Positions 26,270 through 35,594 of a DNA stretch of 64,000 bases are shown here, piece after piece. Numbering within the stretch: the first letter of the stretch is position 1; every line of letters begins with the position of its first letter. A program made the translations under genes and the position numbers. This DNA is from Winogradskyella helgolandensis (GTDB lineage Bacteria; Bacteroidota; Bacteroidia; Flavobacteriales; Flavobacteriaceae): positions 3,981,501 to 4,045,500 of the forward strand of contig NZ_JABFHO010000001.1 of the NCBI RefSeq assembly GCF_013404085.1, given 5' to 3'. The notes under the pieces were generated by a model. That model was given only the letters and a program-made list of their open reading frames with translations. It did no database searches and was not told the origin of the DNA.

Positions 26270-27502
26270 ATGACAGCACAAACCCTATTCTATATTATCC
26301 TAGCCATCATTATCATCAACTTTATAGTTGATAAAGTACTCGATGCTATAAATGTCAAACATTATAATGACCCAATTCCTGAAGAATTAAACGACGTGTA
26401 TGATGCTCAGGAATACAAAAAATCACAAGCCTATAAAGCTGTTAATTATAAATTTGGACTAAAAACATCCGTATTTTCTTTCGCGCTAACGTTAGGTTTT
26501 CTGCTTTTGGATGGTTTTGAATATGTTGATAACATCGCTAGAAGTTATTCTGAAAACCCAATTATCATCGCTTTAATTTTCTTCGGTGTTATTATGATTG
26601 CTAGCGATATTATAACCACACCATTTGGTTATTATAAAACTTTTGTCATTGAAGAAAAATTCGGTTTTAATAAAACCACCCGAAAGACATTCATACTAGA
26701 CAAATTGAAAGGCTTACTTATCACGGTTTTTCTTGGAGGTGGCATTATTGCACTTATCGTTTGGTTTTATCAAGTTACCGGAAATCAATTTTGGTTATAT
26801 GCTTGGGGAATTGTTACCATCTTCACAGTGTTTATGAATATGTTTTATTCTAAACTTATTGTGCCACTATTCAATAAACAAACTCCTTTAGAAGATGGTG
26901 AATTAAGAACTAAAATTTCAGCCTATGCAGAATCCGTAGGTTTTAATCTCGAAAAAATATTTATCATCGATGGTTCAAAACGAAGCACTAAAGCTAATGC
27001 CTATTTCTCAGGTTTTGGAAGCGAAAAACGTGTCACACTTTATGACACCTTGGTCAACGATTTAGACGATGAAGAAATTGTTGCGGTTTTAGCACACGAA
27101 GTTGGGCATTATAAAAAAAAGCATATCATTTTTAATTTAGTAACCTCTATCCTACTCACCGGGTTAACACTTTTTATTTTATCGATTTTTATTTCAAATC
27201 CGCTTTTATCACAAGCCATTGGAGTTGAAAAACCAAGTTTCCATGTTGGACTCATTGCATTTAGTTTACTCTACTCGCCTATTTCAGAAATTACAGGATT
27301 AATCATGAATTATGTGTCTCGTGTTTTTGAATATCAAGCTGATGATTACGCTAAGAACACTTATAGAGCAGAACCTTTAATAACATCATTAAAAAAACTA
27401 TCTAAAAATAGCTTAAGTAATTTAACACCTCATAAGGCTTATGTCTTTATGCATTATTCACACCCTACGCTTTTAGAACGTGTTAAAAATTTAAAATCCT
27501 AA
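26270..27502 (+). CDS. M48 family CAAX-protease-like membrane metallopeptidase
   Basis: A 410-residue integral membrane zinc protease of the Ste24/CAAX protease 1 type. Several membrane helices are visible (about 5-22, 65-82, 98-115, 148-168, 175-195, 290-310, 325-345). The zinc motif is HEVGH (276-280) in VLAHEVGHYKKKH, and the third ligand is the Glu of FEYQADDYA. The N-terminal domain ending in FGFNKTT is typical of the family. Bacterial members are thought to take part in membrane-protein turnover; the substrate here is unknown. It is 139 bases from the upstream methyltransferase gene with a palindrome between, so it probably has its own promoter. Confidence 0.92.
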   Translation: MTAQTLFYIILAIIIINFIVDKVLDAINVKHYNDPIPEELNDVYDAQEYKKSQAYKAVNYKFGLKTSVFSFALTLGFLLLDGFEYVDNIARSYSENPIIIALIFFGVIMIASDIITTPFGYYKTFVIEEKFGFNKTTRKTFILDKLKGLLITVFLGGGIIALIVWFYQVTGNQFWLYAWGIVTIFTVFMNMFYSKLIVPLFNKQTPLEDGELRTKISAYAESVGFNLEKIFIIDGSKRSTKANAYFSGFGSEKRVTLYDTLVNDLDDEEIVAVLAHEVGHYKKKHIIFNLVTSILLTGLTLFILSIFISNPLLSQAIGVEKPSFHVGLIAFSLLYSPISEITGLIMNYVSRVFEYQADDYAKNTYRAEPLITSLKKLSKNSLSNLTPHKAYVFMHYSHPTLLERVKNLKS

Positions 27503-27540
27503 ATTCACAAAACAATAACATAATACCCTTTCATTTTTTA

Positions 27541-27548
27541 TAACTTTG
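27541..27548 (+). promoter_or_regulatory. -7 box of the SDR gene
   Basis: TAACTTTG, a perfect TAnnTTTG, 24 bases before the ATG at 27573. It overlaps the alternative TTG start at 27546, which rules that start out. Confidence 0.7.
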
Positions 27549-27572
27549 AGTAACCAAAAAAAACAAAAAATC

Positions 27573-28292
27573 ATGACAGAGTTAAAAAATAGAAAAGCAA
27601 TAATAACTGGAGGAAGCAGAGGCCTTGGAAAAGCAACCGCAATCGCATTTGCAAAAGAAGGCATTGATGTCGCTATTACAGGAAGAAATGACGAGGCTTT
27701 AAAAGCAACTGTTGCCGAATTAAAAGAATTTGGTGTCAATGCTATTTATGCGTCTTTTGATGTGAGCAACTATGAAGAGGTTCAGAAAAACATTAAATCT
27801 TTAATTGACACTTTAGGTTCTATAGACATCTTAGTAAACAATGCTGGTATTGCAGCTTTTGGTAGCTTAAATGATATGCCTGTAAGTCAATGGAGCCAAA
27901 TTATACAGACCAATGTTATGGGTATGTATTATGTTACTAAAGAGGTTCTTCCTTATTTAATAGATCAAAATGAAGGTGATATTATTAACGTATCTTCTAC
28001 TGCTGGTTTAAATGGTAACGCTACAACATCTGCCTATTCAGCTTCAAAATTTGCAGTAATTGGCATGTCGCAATCCTTAATGAAAGAAGTTCGAAAAAAT
28101 AATATTAGAGTTTGCACACTAACACCAAGTACCATTGCATCAGACATGTCAATAGAATTAGGTATTGCAAATAAAGACTCTGAAGACAGTGTTTTACAAC
28201 CCGAAGATTTTGCCGAATTAATTGTATCTGGTTTAAAATTACCACGTAGAGCTATGATGGCAAATGCCTCTTTATGGTCTACTAATCCGTAA
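27573..28292 (+). CDS. Short-chain dehydrogenase/reductase, 3-ketoacyl-ACP reductase-like
   Basis: A 239-residue NAD(P)-dependent oxidoreductase of the classical SDR family. The cofactor loop is TGGSRGLG (12-19), the structural motif NNAG is at about 89-92, and the catalytic set is Ser141/142, Tyr155 and Lys159 (SAYSASK). It is closest in style to FabG and related 3-oxoacyl-ACP reductases, but SDR substrates cannot be read from sequence, and it is not next to other fatty-acid genes. The start at 27573 is chosen because the longer TTG-start frame begins inside the promoter. Confidence 0.85.
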   Translation: MTELKNRKAIITGGSRGLGKATAIAFAKEGIDVAITGRNDEALKATVAELKEFGVNAIYASFDVSNYEEVQKNIKSLIDTLGSIDILVNNAGIAAFGSLNDMPVSQWSQIIQTNVMGMYYVTKEVLPYLIDQNEGDIINVSSTAGLNGNATTSAYSASKFAVIGMSQSLMKEVRKNNIRVCTLTPSTIASDMSIELGIANKDSEDSVLQPEDFAELIVSGLKLPRRAMMANASLWSTNP

Positions 28293-28319
28293 TTTTAGTT
28301 TCAAATTAAAATAAGTTAT

Positions 28320-28348
28320 ACAAAACCTGCATTAATTGTGGGTTTTGT
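28320..28348 (+). terminator. Hairpin after the SDR gene
   Basis: ACAAAACC (28320-28327) pairs with GGTTTTGT (28341-28348), extended inward by G-U pairs to 12 bp with a 5-nt loop. The T tail is short (TTGTTTT). Confidence 0.65.
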
Positions 28349-28423
28349 TGTTTTATAAACTTAAAGTAGTTGTAATTATTAAAAAAAACATATAACATTG
28401 TAGTTATTCTAATACTCAGAAGA

Positions 28424-29398
28424 TTGAAAAAAATTCTAGTTTTACTTTTACTGTTTAATTTTCTACCAGGAGTTACACAACCCAAAGCGAACTGTGAGGA
28501 TATATTAAAAATGGAGTTAAACCTCGATCCAAGCTCTGATAATTTAATTAAATTATTTGAGAGTTTTTCTTTATTCAAAAATTGTGGTTTCGACGATACT
28601 GATGTAGAATTTTTATCTAACAGTCCTATTATAGGAACATTAATAGTCCAATTAGCATCAGAGAAGAAAACAGATTCAATACTTACATATCAAACTTTAT
28701 ATGATAAATTAATACTTATAAAAGATTCGGAAGACTATAAGAATAATAAACCTTTTATAACGACTTCATTGACTTTAGAAAAGCGACCAGCAGATATTTC
28801 AAACTGGGAAGATGATAAATTACTCTTACAAAAGCTTCAAGTCTCAGAAGATTTTATAAATGCATTTTACAAGTATCTTAAAGAACATTCTAACCCAAAC
28901 AAGACCTACAAAGACGTATTTACTACATTTAGAGATAAGGAAATTCCAAACAAAAATATTCCGAAAACAGAACTTAAAAGCTTATTCAAAAACGCAGGAA
29001 ATGTTAATTACGAAGAGATATTAAAAGAATCTATAAAGTTACAGAAACCTCTTCTGCTCTATTTTACAGGTTACGCATGTGTTAATTGTAGAAAAATGGA
29101 ACAGAATACATTTTTAGATGTATCTATTCAAGAAAGACTTAAAAATGATTTTCATTTTGTGAACTTATACGTGGATGATCAATCGATTTTACCAGAAGAT
29201 GAATGGACACTATTAGATCACAATGGGAAAACAATTAAAAGTATTGGTCAAAAACACTCTAATTTACAAAGAACAAAATTCAGTTCTAATAGTCAGCCAT
29301 ACTTCGTGTTAATTGACGAGCACGGAATCATAATAGCTAAAATGAGCTATACAAATGACAAAGAAATATTTAAAAATTTTCTAAATTCTGCAAATTAA
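28424..29398 (+). CDS. Exported thioredoxin-like protein
   Basis: A 324-residue exported protein. The only usable start is a TTG at 28424, supported by the perfect signal peptide it gives (MKKILVLLLLFNFLPGVTQ). Residues about 25-180 are helical and unassigned. The C-terminal 125 residues form a thioredoxin-fold domain with the redox motif CVNC (219-222) in YFTGYACVNCRKMEQ, as in DsbD C-terminal-like domains. It probably works in periplasmic disulfide reduction or cytochrome maturation; the partner is unknown. It is a single gene. Confidence 0.82.
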   Translation: MKKILVLLLLFNFLPGVTQPKANCEDILKMELNLDPSSDNLIKLFESFSLFKNCGFDDTDVEFLSNSPIIGTLIVQLASEKKTDSILTYQTLYDKLILIKDSEDYKNNKPFITTSLTLEKRPADISNWEDDKLLLQKLQVSEDFINAFYKYLKEHSNPNKTYKDVFTTFRDKEIPNKNIPKTELKSLFKNAGNVNYEEILKESIKLQKPLLLYFTGYACVNCRKMEQNTFLDVSIQERLKNDFHFVNLYVDDQSILPEDEWTLLDHNGKTIKSIGQKHSNLQRTKFSSNSQPYFVLIDEHGIIIAKMSYTNDKEIFKNFLNSAN

Positions 29399-29529
29399 AT
29401 AATAAGTAAGCTTATGATTAGTAATTACCAAGATTAACTAATGAACCATTTTAATAAATATAATTGATTTCCTAAATTTACCTATAAAAAACTATTGCTC
29501 ATTAAAAACCAATTCACTACTTTAGTTCT

Positions 29530-31737
29530 ATGACTGATGAAGCTATAGAAAAAGAAAATAAAGCCATTGCCAAAGCTTACAAAGAATTACTAAAAGTAAG
29601 TTACCAGACTTTAACGACAGACGATAAAAAATTAATTCGACACGCCTTTGAAGTCGCTGTTGATGCCCACAAAGATCAACGACGTAAATCTGGTGAAGCT
29701 TATATTTTTCACCCTATTGCTGTGGCCAAAATTGTAGCTCAAGAAATTGGTATGGATGCCACATCAATTGCTGCAGCTTTACTCCATGATGTCGTTGAAG
29801 ACAATCCGGATTACACGATTGACGACATGGAGCAATTGTTTGGAGAAACAGTTGCTAGAATTGTAGATGGACTCACCAAAATCTCTTCGTTAAAAAAAGA
29901 CATGGATGTGTCTTTACAGGCAGAGAACTTCAGAAAAATGCTACTCACTCTAAATGATGACGTTAGAGTAATTATTATTAAGATTGCAGACCGTTTGCAC
30001 AATATGCAAACTATGGATTCCATGCGGTCGGACAAGCAAGTTAAAATCGCTTCCGAAACCTTATACATTTATGCTCCATTAGCACATAGAATTGGACTTT
30101 ACAACATTAAAACAGAACTCGAAGACCTAGGCTTAAAATATACTGAACCAGAAGTTTACAATGATATTCTAGGTAAAATACAAGACAGTAAGGAAGATCA
30201 AGATGCTTATATTAAAGCTTTTTCTAAAGTGATTGAAGACTCACTTAATAAAGAAGGATTAAACTACGAAATCAAAGGTCGACCAAAATCTATTTTTAGC
30301 ATTCGTAGAAAAATGGTGAAACAAGGGGTTTCTTTTGATGAAGTCTATGATAAATTTGCCGTTCGTATTGTCTATAAATCGGATATTGCTAACGAGAAAT
30401 TCTTAGCCTGGAAAATATATTCTATAGTAACAGATCATTTTACACCTAATCCTATTCGACTAAGAGATTGGATTTCTTCTCCAAAATCTACAGGATATGA
30501 AGCGCTTCACATTACTGTAGTTGGCCCAAAAAGTCGTTGGGTAGAAGTTCAGATTAGAAGTGACCGGATGAATGAGATTGCAGAAAAAGGTTATGCTGCA
30601 CATTATAAATACAAAAACGCCGATGTCAAAGAAGACAATCTCGATTTATGGATTAACCGCTTACAAGAAGCTTTAGAAAATAATGAAGCCGATGCAGTTG
30701 ATTTTGTTGAGCAATTCAAATTAAATTTATATTCTAAAGAGATTTTTGTCTTTTCGCCAAAAGGTGATTTAAAATCGCTTCCTAAAGGAGCTACGCCACT
30801 CGACTTTGCATTTAGCATTCATACCGAAATTGGACTAAAAACACGTGGAGCTAAAGTCAATGGTAAGTTGATGCCTTTAAGTCATGTATTACAAAGTGGT
30901 GACCGTGTAGAAATTATGACATCGGATAATGCGAAACCTAATGTTAACTGGCTAGATTATGCTACAACCGCAAGAGCGCGTAGTAAAATTAAATCTGCAT
31001 TAAACGAAGACACTAAACTCATAGCAGAAGAAGGAAAAGAGATTTTAAGACGAAAGTTAAAGCAGCTTAAAGTTACACTGAATGAAAGTTCTATTAATGA
31101 ATTGGTGAGTTATTTTAAACTTAATACCTCTTTAGATTTATTCTATCGTGTTGGAATTGGTAGTATAGACAACACCAAATTAAAAGCATTTGCGTCATCG
31201 CGTAGTAATGCTTTTATGAGTTACTTTAAAAATAAGATTTACAAACCATCCGTTTCAAAAGATATTCATAAAGAAGAAATCACTTCTAAATATGACATGC
31301 TGGTTTTTGGTAAAGAAGAAGAAAAACTCAACTATACCTTAGCTAATTGTTGTAACCCTATTCCAGGTGATAAAGTTTTTGGTTTTCTAACTATTAACGA
31401 TGGTCTAAAAGTCCACAAAACAAATTGCCCTAACGCAGTGAGTTTACAATCTAACTACGCATATAGAATTATGCAAGCCAAATGGATAGATTCCTCACAA
31501 CAAGTATATACATCGCAGATACTCTTATCTGGTATTGACAATTTGGGACTTGTAAACGATATCACAAAACTCATTTCGGGCAATATGCATGTAAACATGA
31601 AGAGTATAAGTTTCTCTAGTGACGACGGTATATTCACTGGTAAGATAACAGTTCAGGTTAAAAATCAAGCAATGCTTAAAAAGCTCATTGATAAGCTTAA
31701 AAAAATTAATGGAATTGACAAAGTATCACGAGCATAA
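29530..31737 (+). CDS. RelA/SpoT-type (p)ppGpp synthetase/hydrolase
   Basis: A 735-residue bifunctional Rsh enzyme that makes and degrades the alarmone (p)ppGpp. Order: HD hydrolase domain about 45-190 with ALLHDVVED (His86-Asp87), synthetase domain about 240-350 (KGRPKSIFSIRRKM, STGYEALHITVVGP), TGS about 395-455 (VFSPKGDLKSLPKGATPLDF), helical and zinc-finger-like parts (NCCNPIPGD), and a C-terminal ACT domain about 655-735. The HD motif is intact, so hydrolase activity is expected. It lies before fur-purA; purA encodes an enzyme that ppGpp is known to inhibit in other bacteria, an apt but possibly accidental neighbour. Confidence 0.95.
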   Translation: MTDEAIEKENKAIAKAYKELLKVSYQTLTTDDKKLIRHAFEVAVDAHKDQRRKSGEAYIFHPIAVAKIVAQEIGMDATSIAAALLHDVVEDNPDYTIDDMEQLFGETVARIVDGLTKISSLKKDMDVSLQAENFRKMLLTLNDDVRVIIIKIADRLHNMQTMDSMRSDKQVKIASETLYIYAPLAHRIGLYNIKTELEDLGLKYTEPEVYNDILGKIQDSKEDQDAYIKAFSKVIEDSLNKEGLNYEIKGRPKSIFSIRRKMVKQGVSFDEVYDKFAVRIVYKSDIANEKFLAWKIYSIVTDHFTPNPIRLRDWISSPKSTGYEALHITVVGPKSRWVEVQIRSDRMNEIAEKGYAAHYKYKNADVKEDNLDLWINRLQEALENNEADAVDFVEQFKLNLYSKEIFVFSPKGDLKSLPKGATPLDFAFSIHTEIGLKTRGAKVNGKLMPLSHVLQSGDRVEIMTSDNAKPNVNWLDYATTARARSKIKSALNEDTKLIAEEGKEILRRKLKQLKVTLNESSINELVSYFKLNTSLDLFYRVGIGSIDNTKLKAFASSRSNAFMSYFKNKIYKPSVSKDIHKEEITSKYDMLVFGKEEEKLNYTLANCCNPIPGDKVFGFLTINDGLKVHKTNCPNAVSLQSNYAYRIMQAKWIDSSQQVYTSQILLSGIDNLGLVNDITKLISGNMHVNMKSISFSSDDGIFTGKITVQVKNQAMLKKLIDKLKKINGIDKVSRA

Positions 31738-31821
31738 AGGTTATTAACTATTATTCGAAACTTGTTCATTTCTTTCGCTTTTAATCGTCTTTTTTATAAT
31801 CCATATCCTATAAAATTTGTG

Positions 31822-31829
31822 TAAATTTG
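31822..31829 (+). promoter_or_regulatory. -7 box of fur-purA
   Basis: TAAATTTG matches TAnnTTTG and ends 10 bases before the fur ATG. Confidence 0.6.
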
Positions 31830-31839
31830 CTCCTTAATT

Positions 31840-32292
31840 ATGAATGTAACCACAGAAGAAAGTAATCAGGAAATTGTAAAACGTGTATTTACACAATTCC
31901 TTGAAGATAAAGGTCATAGAAAAACACCTGAGCGCTACGCTATACTTCAAGAAATTTACGATAACAAAGAACATTTTGATATTGAATCCTTATATATCAA
32001 AATGAAAAACAAAAACTATCGTGTAAGTAGAGCAACGCTTTATAACACCATTGAATTACTATTAGAATGCGCCTTGGTCCGCAAACATCAGTTTGGTCAA
32101 AGTCAGGCACATTATGAAAAATCGTATTTTGATAAAAATCACGATCATGTAATTCTTACAGATACAGGAGAGGTCATAGAATTTTGTGACCCACGCATTC
32201 AATCCATCAAAAAAACCATTGAAGAGGTTTTTGATATACAGATAACTAATCATTCATTATATTTTTACGGTAATCGTAAAAAAGACGACTAA
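31840..32292 (+). CDS. fur: Fur-family metal-dependent transcriptional repressor
   Basis: A 150-residue regulator. The winged-helix DNA-binding part covers about 10-90 ([27 protein letters not shown]) and the metal-binding dimerisation part about 90-140 ([16 protein letters not shown]). Ligands [11 protein letters not shown] and the late His are present, but the CxxC pairs that hold structural zinc in many Fur proteins are missing; only two isolated Cys occur. That fits my recollection of Bacteroidota Fur proteins. It may be Fur or a close relative (PerR, Zur) by sequence. purA follows after 12 bases, so both share a promoter. Confidence 0.85.
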   Translation: MNVTTEESNQEIVKRVFTQFLEDKGHRKTPERYAILQEIYDNKEHFDIESLYIKMKNKNYRVSRATLYNTIELLLECALVRKHQFGQSQAHYEKSYFDKNHDHVILTDTGEVIEFCDPRIQSIKKTIEEVFDIQITNHSLYFYGNRKKDD

Positions 32293-32304
32293 CTCAATTT
32301 TAAA

Positions 32305-33585
32305 ATGGCAGTAGATTTACTACTTGGATTACAATGGGGAGATGAAGGCAAAGGAAAAATTGTCGATGTATTTACCTCTAAATACGATATTATTGCACGC
32401 TTTCAAGGTGGCCCAAATGCAGGTCATACTTTAGTGTTTAACGGTAAAAAACATGTTTTACATACCATTCCATCAGGTATTTTTCACGAGGACAAAGTGA
32501 ATCTTGTCGGAAATGGTGTTGTTATCGATCCTGTTATTTTCAAAAAAGAGCTAGATAAGTTAGAAGAGCAAAATGTAGATTATAAAAAATCGCTTTGTAT
32601 TTCACGTAAAGCTCATATTATTTTACCTACACACCGTTTATTGGATGCTGCAAGTGAAGCTTCAAAAGGAAAAGCAAAAATTGGTTCTACTCTAAAAGGT
32701 ATTGGTCCAACTTACATGGACAAAACAGGTAGAAACGGTATACGTGTTGGTGATATTGAATTAGCTGATTTTAAAGACAAATACAGAGCTTTAGCAGATA
32801 AGCACGAAGCAATGATTGAATTTTACAACGTCGATATTCAATATGATTTAAAAGAATTAGAAGCTGATTTCTTTGAAGCTATCGAAACTTTAAAATCATT
32901 AAAATTTATTGACTCTGAAGAATTTATTCACCAAGCTCAACAATCTGGAAAATCCATTCTAGCTGAAGGTGCTCAAGGGTCTTTATTGGATATTGATTTC
33001 GGAACGTATCCTTTCGTTACTTCTTCTAACACAACAGCGGCAGGTGCATGTACAGGATTAGGCGTTGCACCAAACCAAATTGGTGAAGTGTTTGGAATTT
33101 TTAAAGCCTATACAACTCGTGTTGGTTCTGGTCCTTTCCCTACAGAATTATTTGACGAAGATGGAGAAACCATGGGACGTGTTGGTATGGAATTTGGAGC
33201 AACAACAGGTAGATCTAGACGTTGTGGCTGGTTAGATTTAGTAGCCTTACGTTATGCTTGTCAAGTTAATGGTGTTACACAATTAATTATGATGAAAGGT
33301 GATGTCCTTTCAGGATTTAAAACCTTAAAAGTATGTACAGCTTACAACTATAAAGGTGAAACGATTACGCATTTACCATATAATATAGAAGAAGAAAATG
33401 TTACTCCTATTTACACAGAAGTAAAAGGTTGGGCAGCAGATTTAACAGGAATGACGGAAGCATCACAACTTCCAGAGAACCTTAATGGTTATGTTGAATT
33501 CTTAGAAAAAGAACTAAATATTCCTATTACAATTGTATCTGTAGGTCCAGATCGTAAACAAACAATTATCCGTAAGACGGTATAA
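32305..33585 (+). CDS. purA: Adenylosuccinate synthetase
   Basis: A 426-residue enzyme joining IMP and aspartate with GTP to make adenylosuccinate, the first dedicated step to AMP. The GTP loop QWGDEGKGK is at about 9-17, GPNAGHT and the IMP-binding GSTLKGIGPTY follow, and ATTGRSRRCGWLDL near residue 300 completes the set. Length and start match the family. It is cotranscribed with fur; a long inverted repeat follows. Confidence 0.97.
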   Translation: MAVDLLLGLQWGDEGKGKIVDVFTSKYDIIARFQGGPNAGHTLVFNGKKHVLHTIPSGIFHEDKVNLVGNGVVIDPVIFKKELDKLEEQNVDYKKSLCISRKAHIILPTHRLLDAASEASKGKAKIGSTLKGIGPTYMDKTGRNGIRVGDIELADFKDKYRALADKHEAMIEFYNVDIQYDLKELEADFFEAIETLKSLKFIDSEEFIHQAQQSGKSILAEGAQGSLLDIDFGTYPFVTSSNTTAAGACTGLGVAPNQIGEVFGIFKAYTTRVGSGPFPTELFDEDGETMGRVGMEFGATTGRSRRCGWLDLVALRYACQVNGVTQLIMMKGDVLSGFKTLKVCTAYNYKGETITHLPYNIEEENVTPIYTEVKGWAADLTGMTEASQLPENLNGYVEFLEKELNIPITIVSVGPDRKQTIIRKTV

Positions 33586-33601
33586 TTAGACTTAAATAAC
33601 G

Positions 33602-33681
33602 TATTGGTTTTTTTGTGAAATTTAGAGTAAAGATTTATAGTCTTAGCTTTAAACTATTTCACAAAAAAACCAATATTTTTA
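33602..33681 (+). terminator. Long perfect inverted repeat after purA
   Basis: A perfect 20-bp stem (33602-33621 with 33656-33675) encloses 34 bases that can partly pair again, followed by a short T run. Probably the purA terminator, but the stem is unusually long. Confidence 0.7.
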
Positions 33682-33776
33682 TCTACTATTATACTTGGTA
33701 AGCTATGCCGTTCTGTTAAAAAAAACGTTAACACACACTAAAGCAAATCTAATAAGTGTTATTTTGTAAAAAATAT

Positions 33777-35594
33777 ATGTCTTTGAAACGATTTAAACAG
33801 CTTCTATTTCTCATTTGCCTCCTGTCTGTCTTTTTTAGCTTTGGGCAAGAAAAGCAAAAAATAACGGTAAAATATTCTGGGAGTACATCAACCTCTCCTG
33901 ATATTAAAGATGGTGCCTTAGTATTTCTTAGAGATAAGTCTCAACAAGTCCATTTTATTCATAAAGGAGCAGATCTTTTTTGCGATAAGGCCATTTATTA
34001 TGAAGACCAAGACTTTATAGAAGCCTTTAGCAACGTCGTAATGAAACAAGGCGACTCTATCAATATGGTTGCTAAATATTTAGAGTATAGCGGAAAATCT
34101 CAATTGGCCATTGCCAGAGGTAACGTTGTTTTAACAGAACCGCAATCCGTTCTTAAAACCGATACCCTTTATTTTGATAGACTAAAGCAGCAAGCTTATT
34201 ACAACACTAAAGGCACGGTTGTAAGAGATACATCGGGAACTATTACAAGTCAAATTGGAAGGTATTACATGAATTCTAGTAAATACCAATTTGTAAAAGA
34301 TGTAGTTCTTGTTAATCCGAAATATACTTTAAACACAGAACGTCTCGATTTCTTTACAGAAAATGGATTCGCTTATCTTTTTGGCCCTTCGACAATCGTT
34401 GGAGAAGCGAGTAAAATTTATTCAGAACGTGGATTTTACGACACCAATAATAATATAGGACATTTTCAACGGAATGCTAAAATCGACTATGACAATCGCA
34501 CTATAGAAGGAGATAGTTTATATTTTGATCGCGATAAAAGCTTTGCTTCAGCAACAAATAATATTACAGTGACCGATACACTTAATAAAAGTATTGTAAA
34601 AGGTCATTATGCCGAAGTTTGGCGCGCAAAAGACTCCATGTACATCACTAAACGCGCTTTAGCGATTACCGTTCAAGATAATGATTCAATTTACATCCAT
34701 GCAGATACCTTAATGGTAACTGGCAAACCCGAAAATCGTATTACGCGCGCATTCTACAATGCCAGATTGTATAAAAGTAATATGGCAGGTAAAGCAGATT
34801 CCATACATGTGAATCATAAAGAAGGGTTAACACAATTAATTAACCTAGATAGGTTTAGTTCTACTGATGTTTTTGCTACCAAACGAAAACCTATACTTTG
34901 GAATATTGGAAACCAAATGACAGGTGATACGATCCATTTAATTTCAAATCCCAAAACAGAGCAATTAGATTCCTTAAAAGTGTTTGAAAATGCATTTTTA
35001 ATAAATAAGGATACTATAAGTAACGATGCCTTCAACCAAATCAAAGGACTTCGTTTAATTGGATTATTTAAAGATAATGAACTTAATACTGTAGATATCA
35101 TTAAAAATGCTGAAACCATTCGCTATTTAAGAAATGACGAAGGCGAATTAATAGGTATTCAAAAGTCAAAATCGGGTAGTATCAATGTTCAAATTATAGA
35201 ACAAGCTATAGACGAAGTACGTTTTATAAATCAAATTGACGGTAATATTTTTCCAGAGTCCGACTTTCCAAAAAGTGGCAGAAAATTGAGAGACTTCGAT
35301 TGGCGTGGAGATGAGCAACCACTCTCAGTTGAAGATTTATTTAAAGATGACCCGCCTTTAGATTTACCAATAATTAAAGGATTACTCGATTATGTTCCTC
35401 CAGAAGAGTTTATTGACGATAGTGTTACGGAACGCATAGAAGAAGCCGGAAAAGCAACTCCAGAAAAAGAGAATAAAGCAGCACGAAACCTTCCTAAAAA
35501 GACAGAAGTAAAACCATTAGAATCTTTAACCAAAAAGGCAGACTCTACAAAGGCAAATCCTTTAAAACAAGTCATCAAAAACGAAGGTCAATAA
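33777..35594 (+). CDS. OstA/LptA-like exported protein
   Basis: A 605-residue exported protein with an OstA-type N-terminal half. The ATG at 33777 is chosen over a GTG at 33756, because it starts the signal peptide MSLKRFKQLLFLICLL directly (cleavage near FSFGQ). Residues about 40-320 are repeated beta strands of the LptA/OstA fold (GADLFCDKAIYYEDQDFIEAF), which in LPS transport form a periplasmic slide for lipid A-containing glycolipid. The C-terminal tail is charged and low-complexity. It is longer than LptA (about 185) and shorter than LptD. The aminotransferase gene starts at the base after its stop. Confidence 0.82.
   Translation: MSLKRFKQLLFLICLLSVFFSFGQEKQKITVKYSGSTSTSPDIKDGALVFLRDKSQQVHFIHKGADLFCDKAIYYEDQDFIEAFSNVVMKQGDSINMVAKYLEYSGKSQLAIARGNVVLTEPQSVLKTDTLYFDRLKQQAYYNTKGTVVRDTSGTITSQIGRYYMNSSKYQFVKDVVLVNPKYTLNTERLDFFTENGFAYLFGPSTIVGEASKIYSERGFYDTNNNIGHFQRNAKIDYDNRTIEGDSLYFDRDKSFASATNNITVTDTLNKSIVKGHYAEVWRAKDSMYITKRALAITVQDNDSIYIHADTLMVTGKPENRITRAFYNARLYKSNMAGKADSIHVNHKEGLTQLINLDRFSSTDVFATKRKPILWNIGNQMTGDTIHLISNPKTEQLDSLKVFENAFLINKDTISNDAFNQIKGLRLIGLFKDNELNTVDIIKNAETIRYLRNDEGELIGIQKSKSGSINVQIIEQAIDEVRFINQIDGNIFPESDFPKSGRKLRDFDWRGDEQPLSVEDLFKDDPPLDLPIIKGLLDYVPPEEFIDDSVTERIEEAGKATPEKENKAARNLPKKTEVKPLESLTKKADSTKANPLKQVIKNEGQ

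Noticed and set aside
27546..27572. Longer start (TTG at 27546) for the SDR gene
   Set aside because: It lies inside a perfect TAnnTTTG promoter box, so it could not be translated from that promoter.
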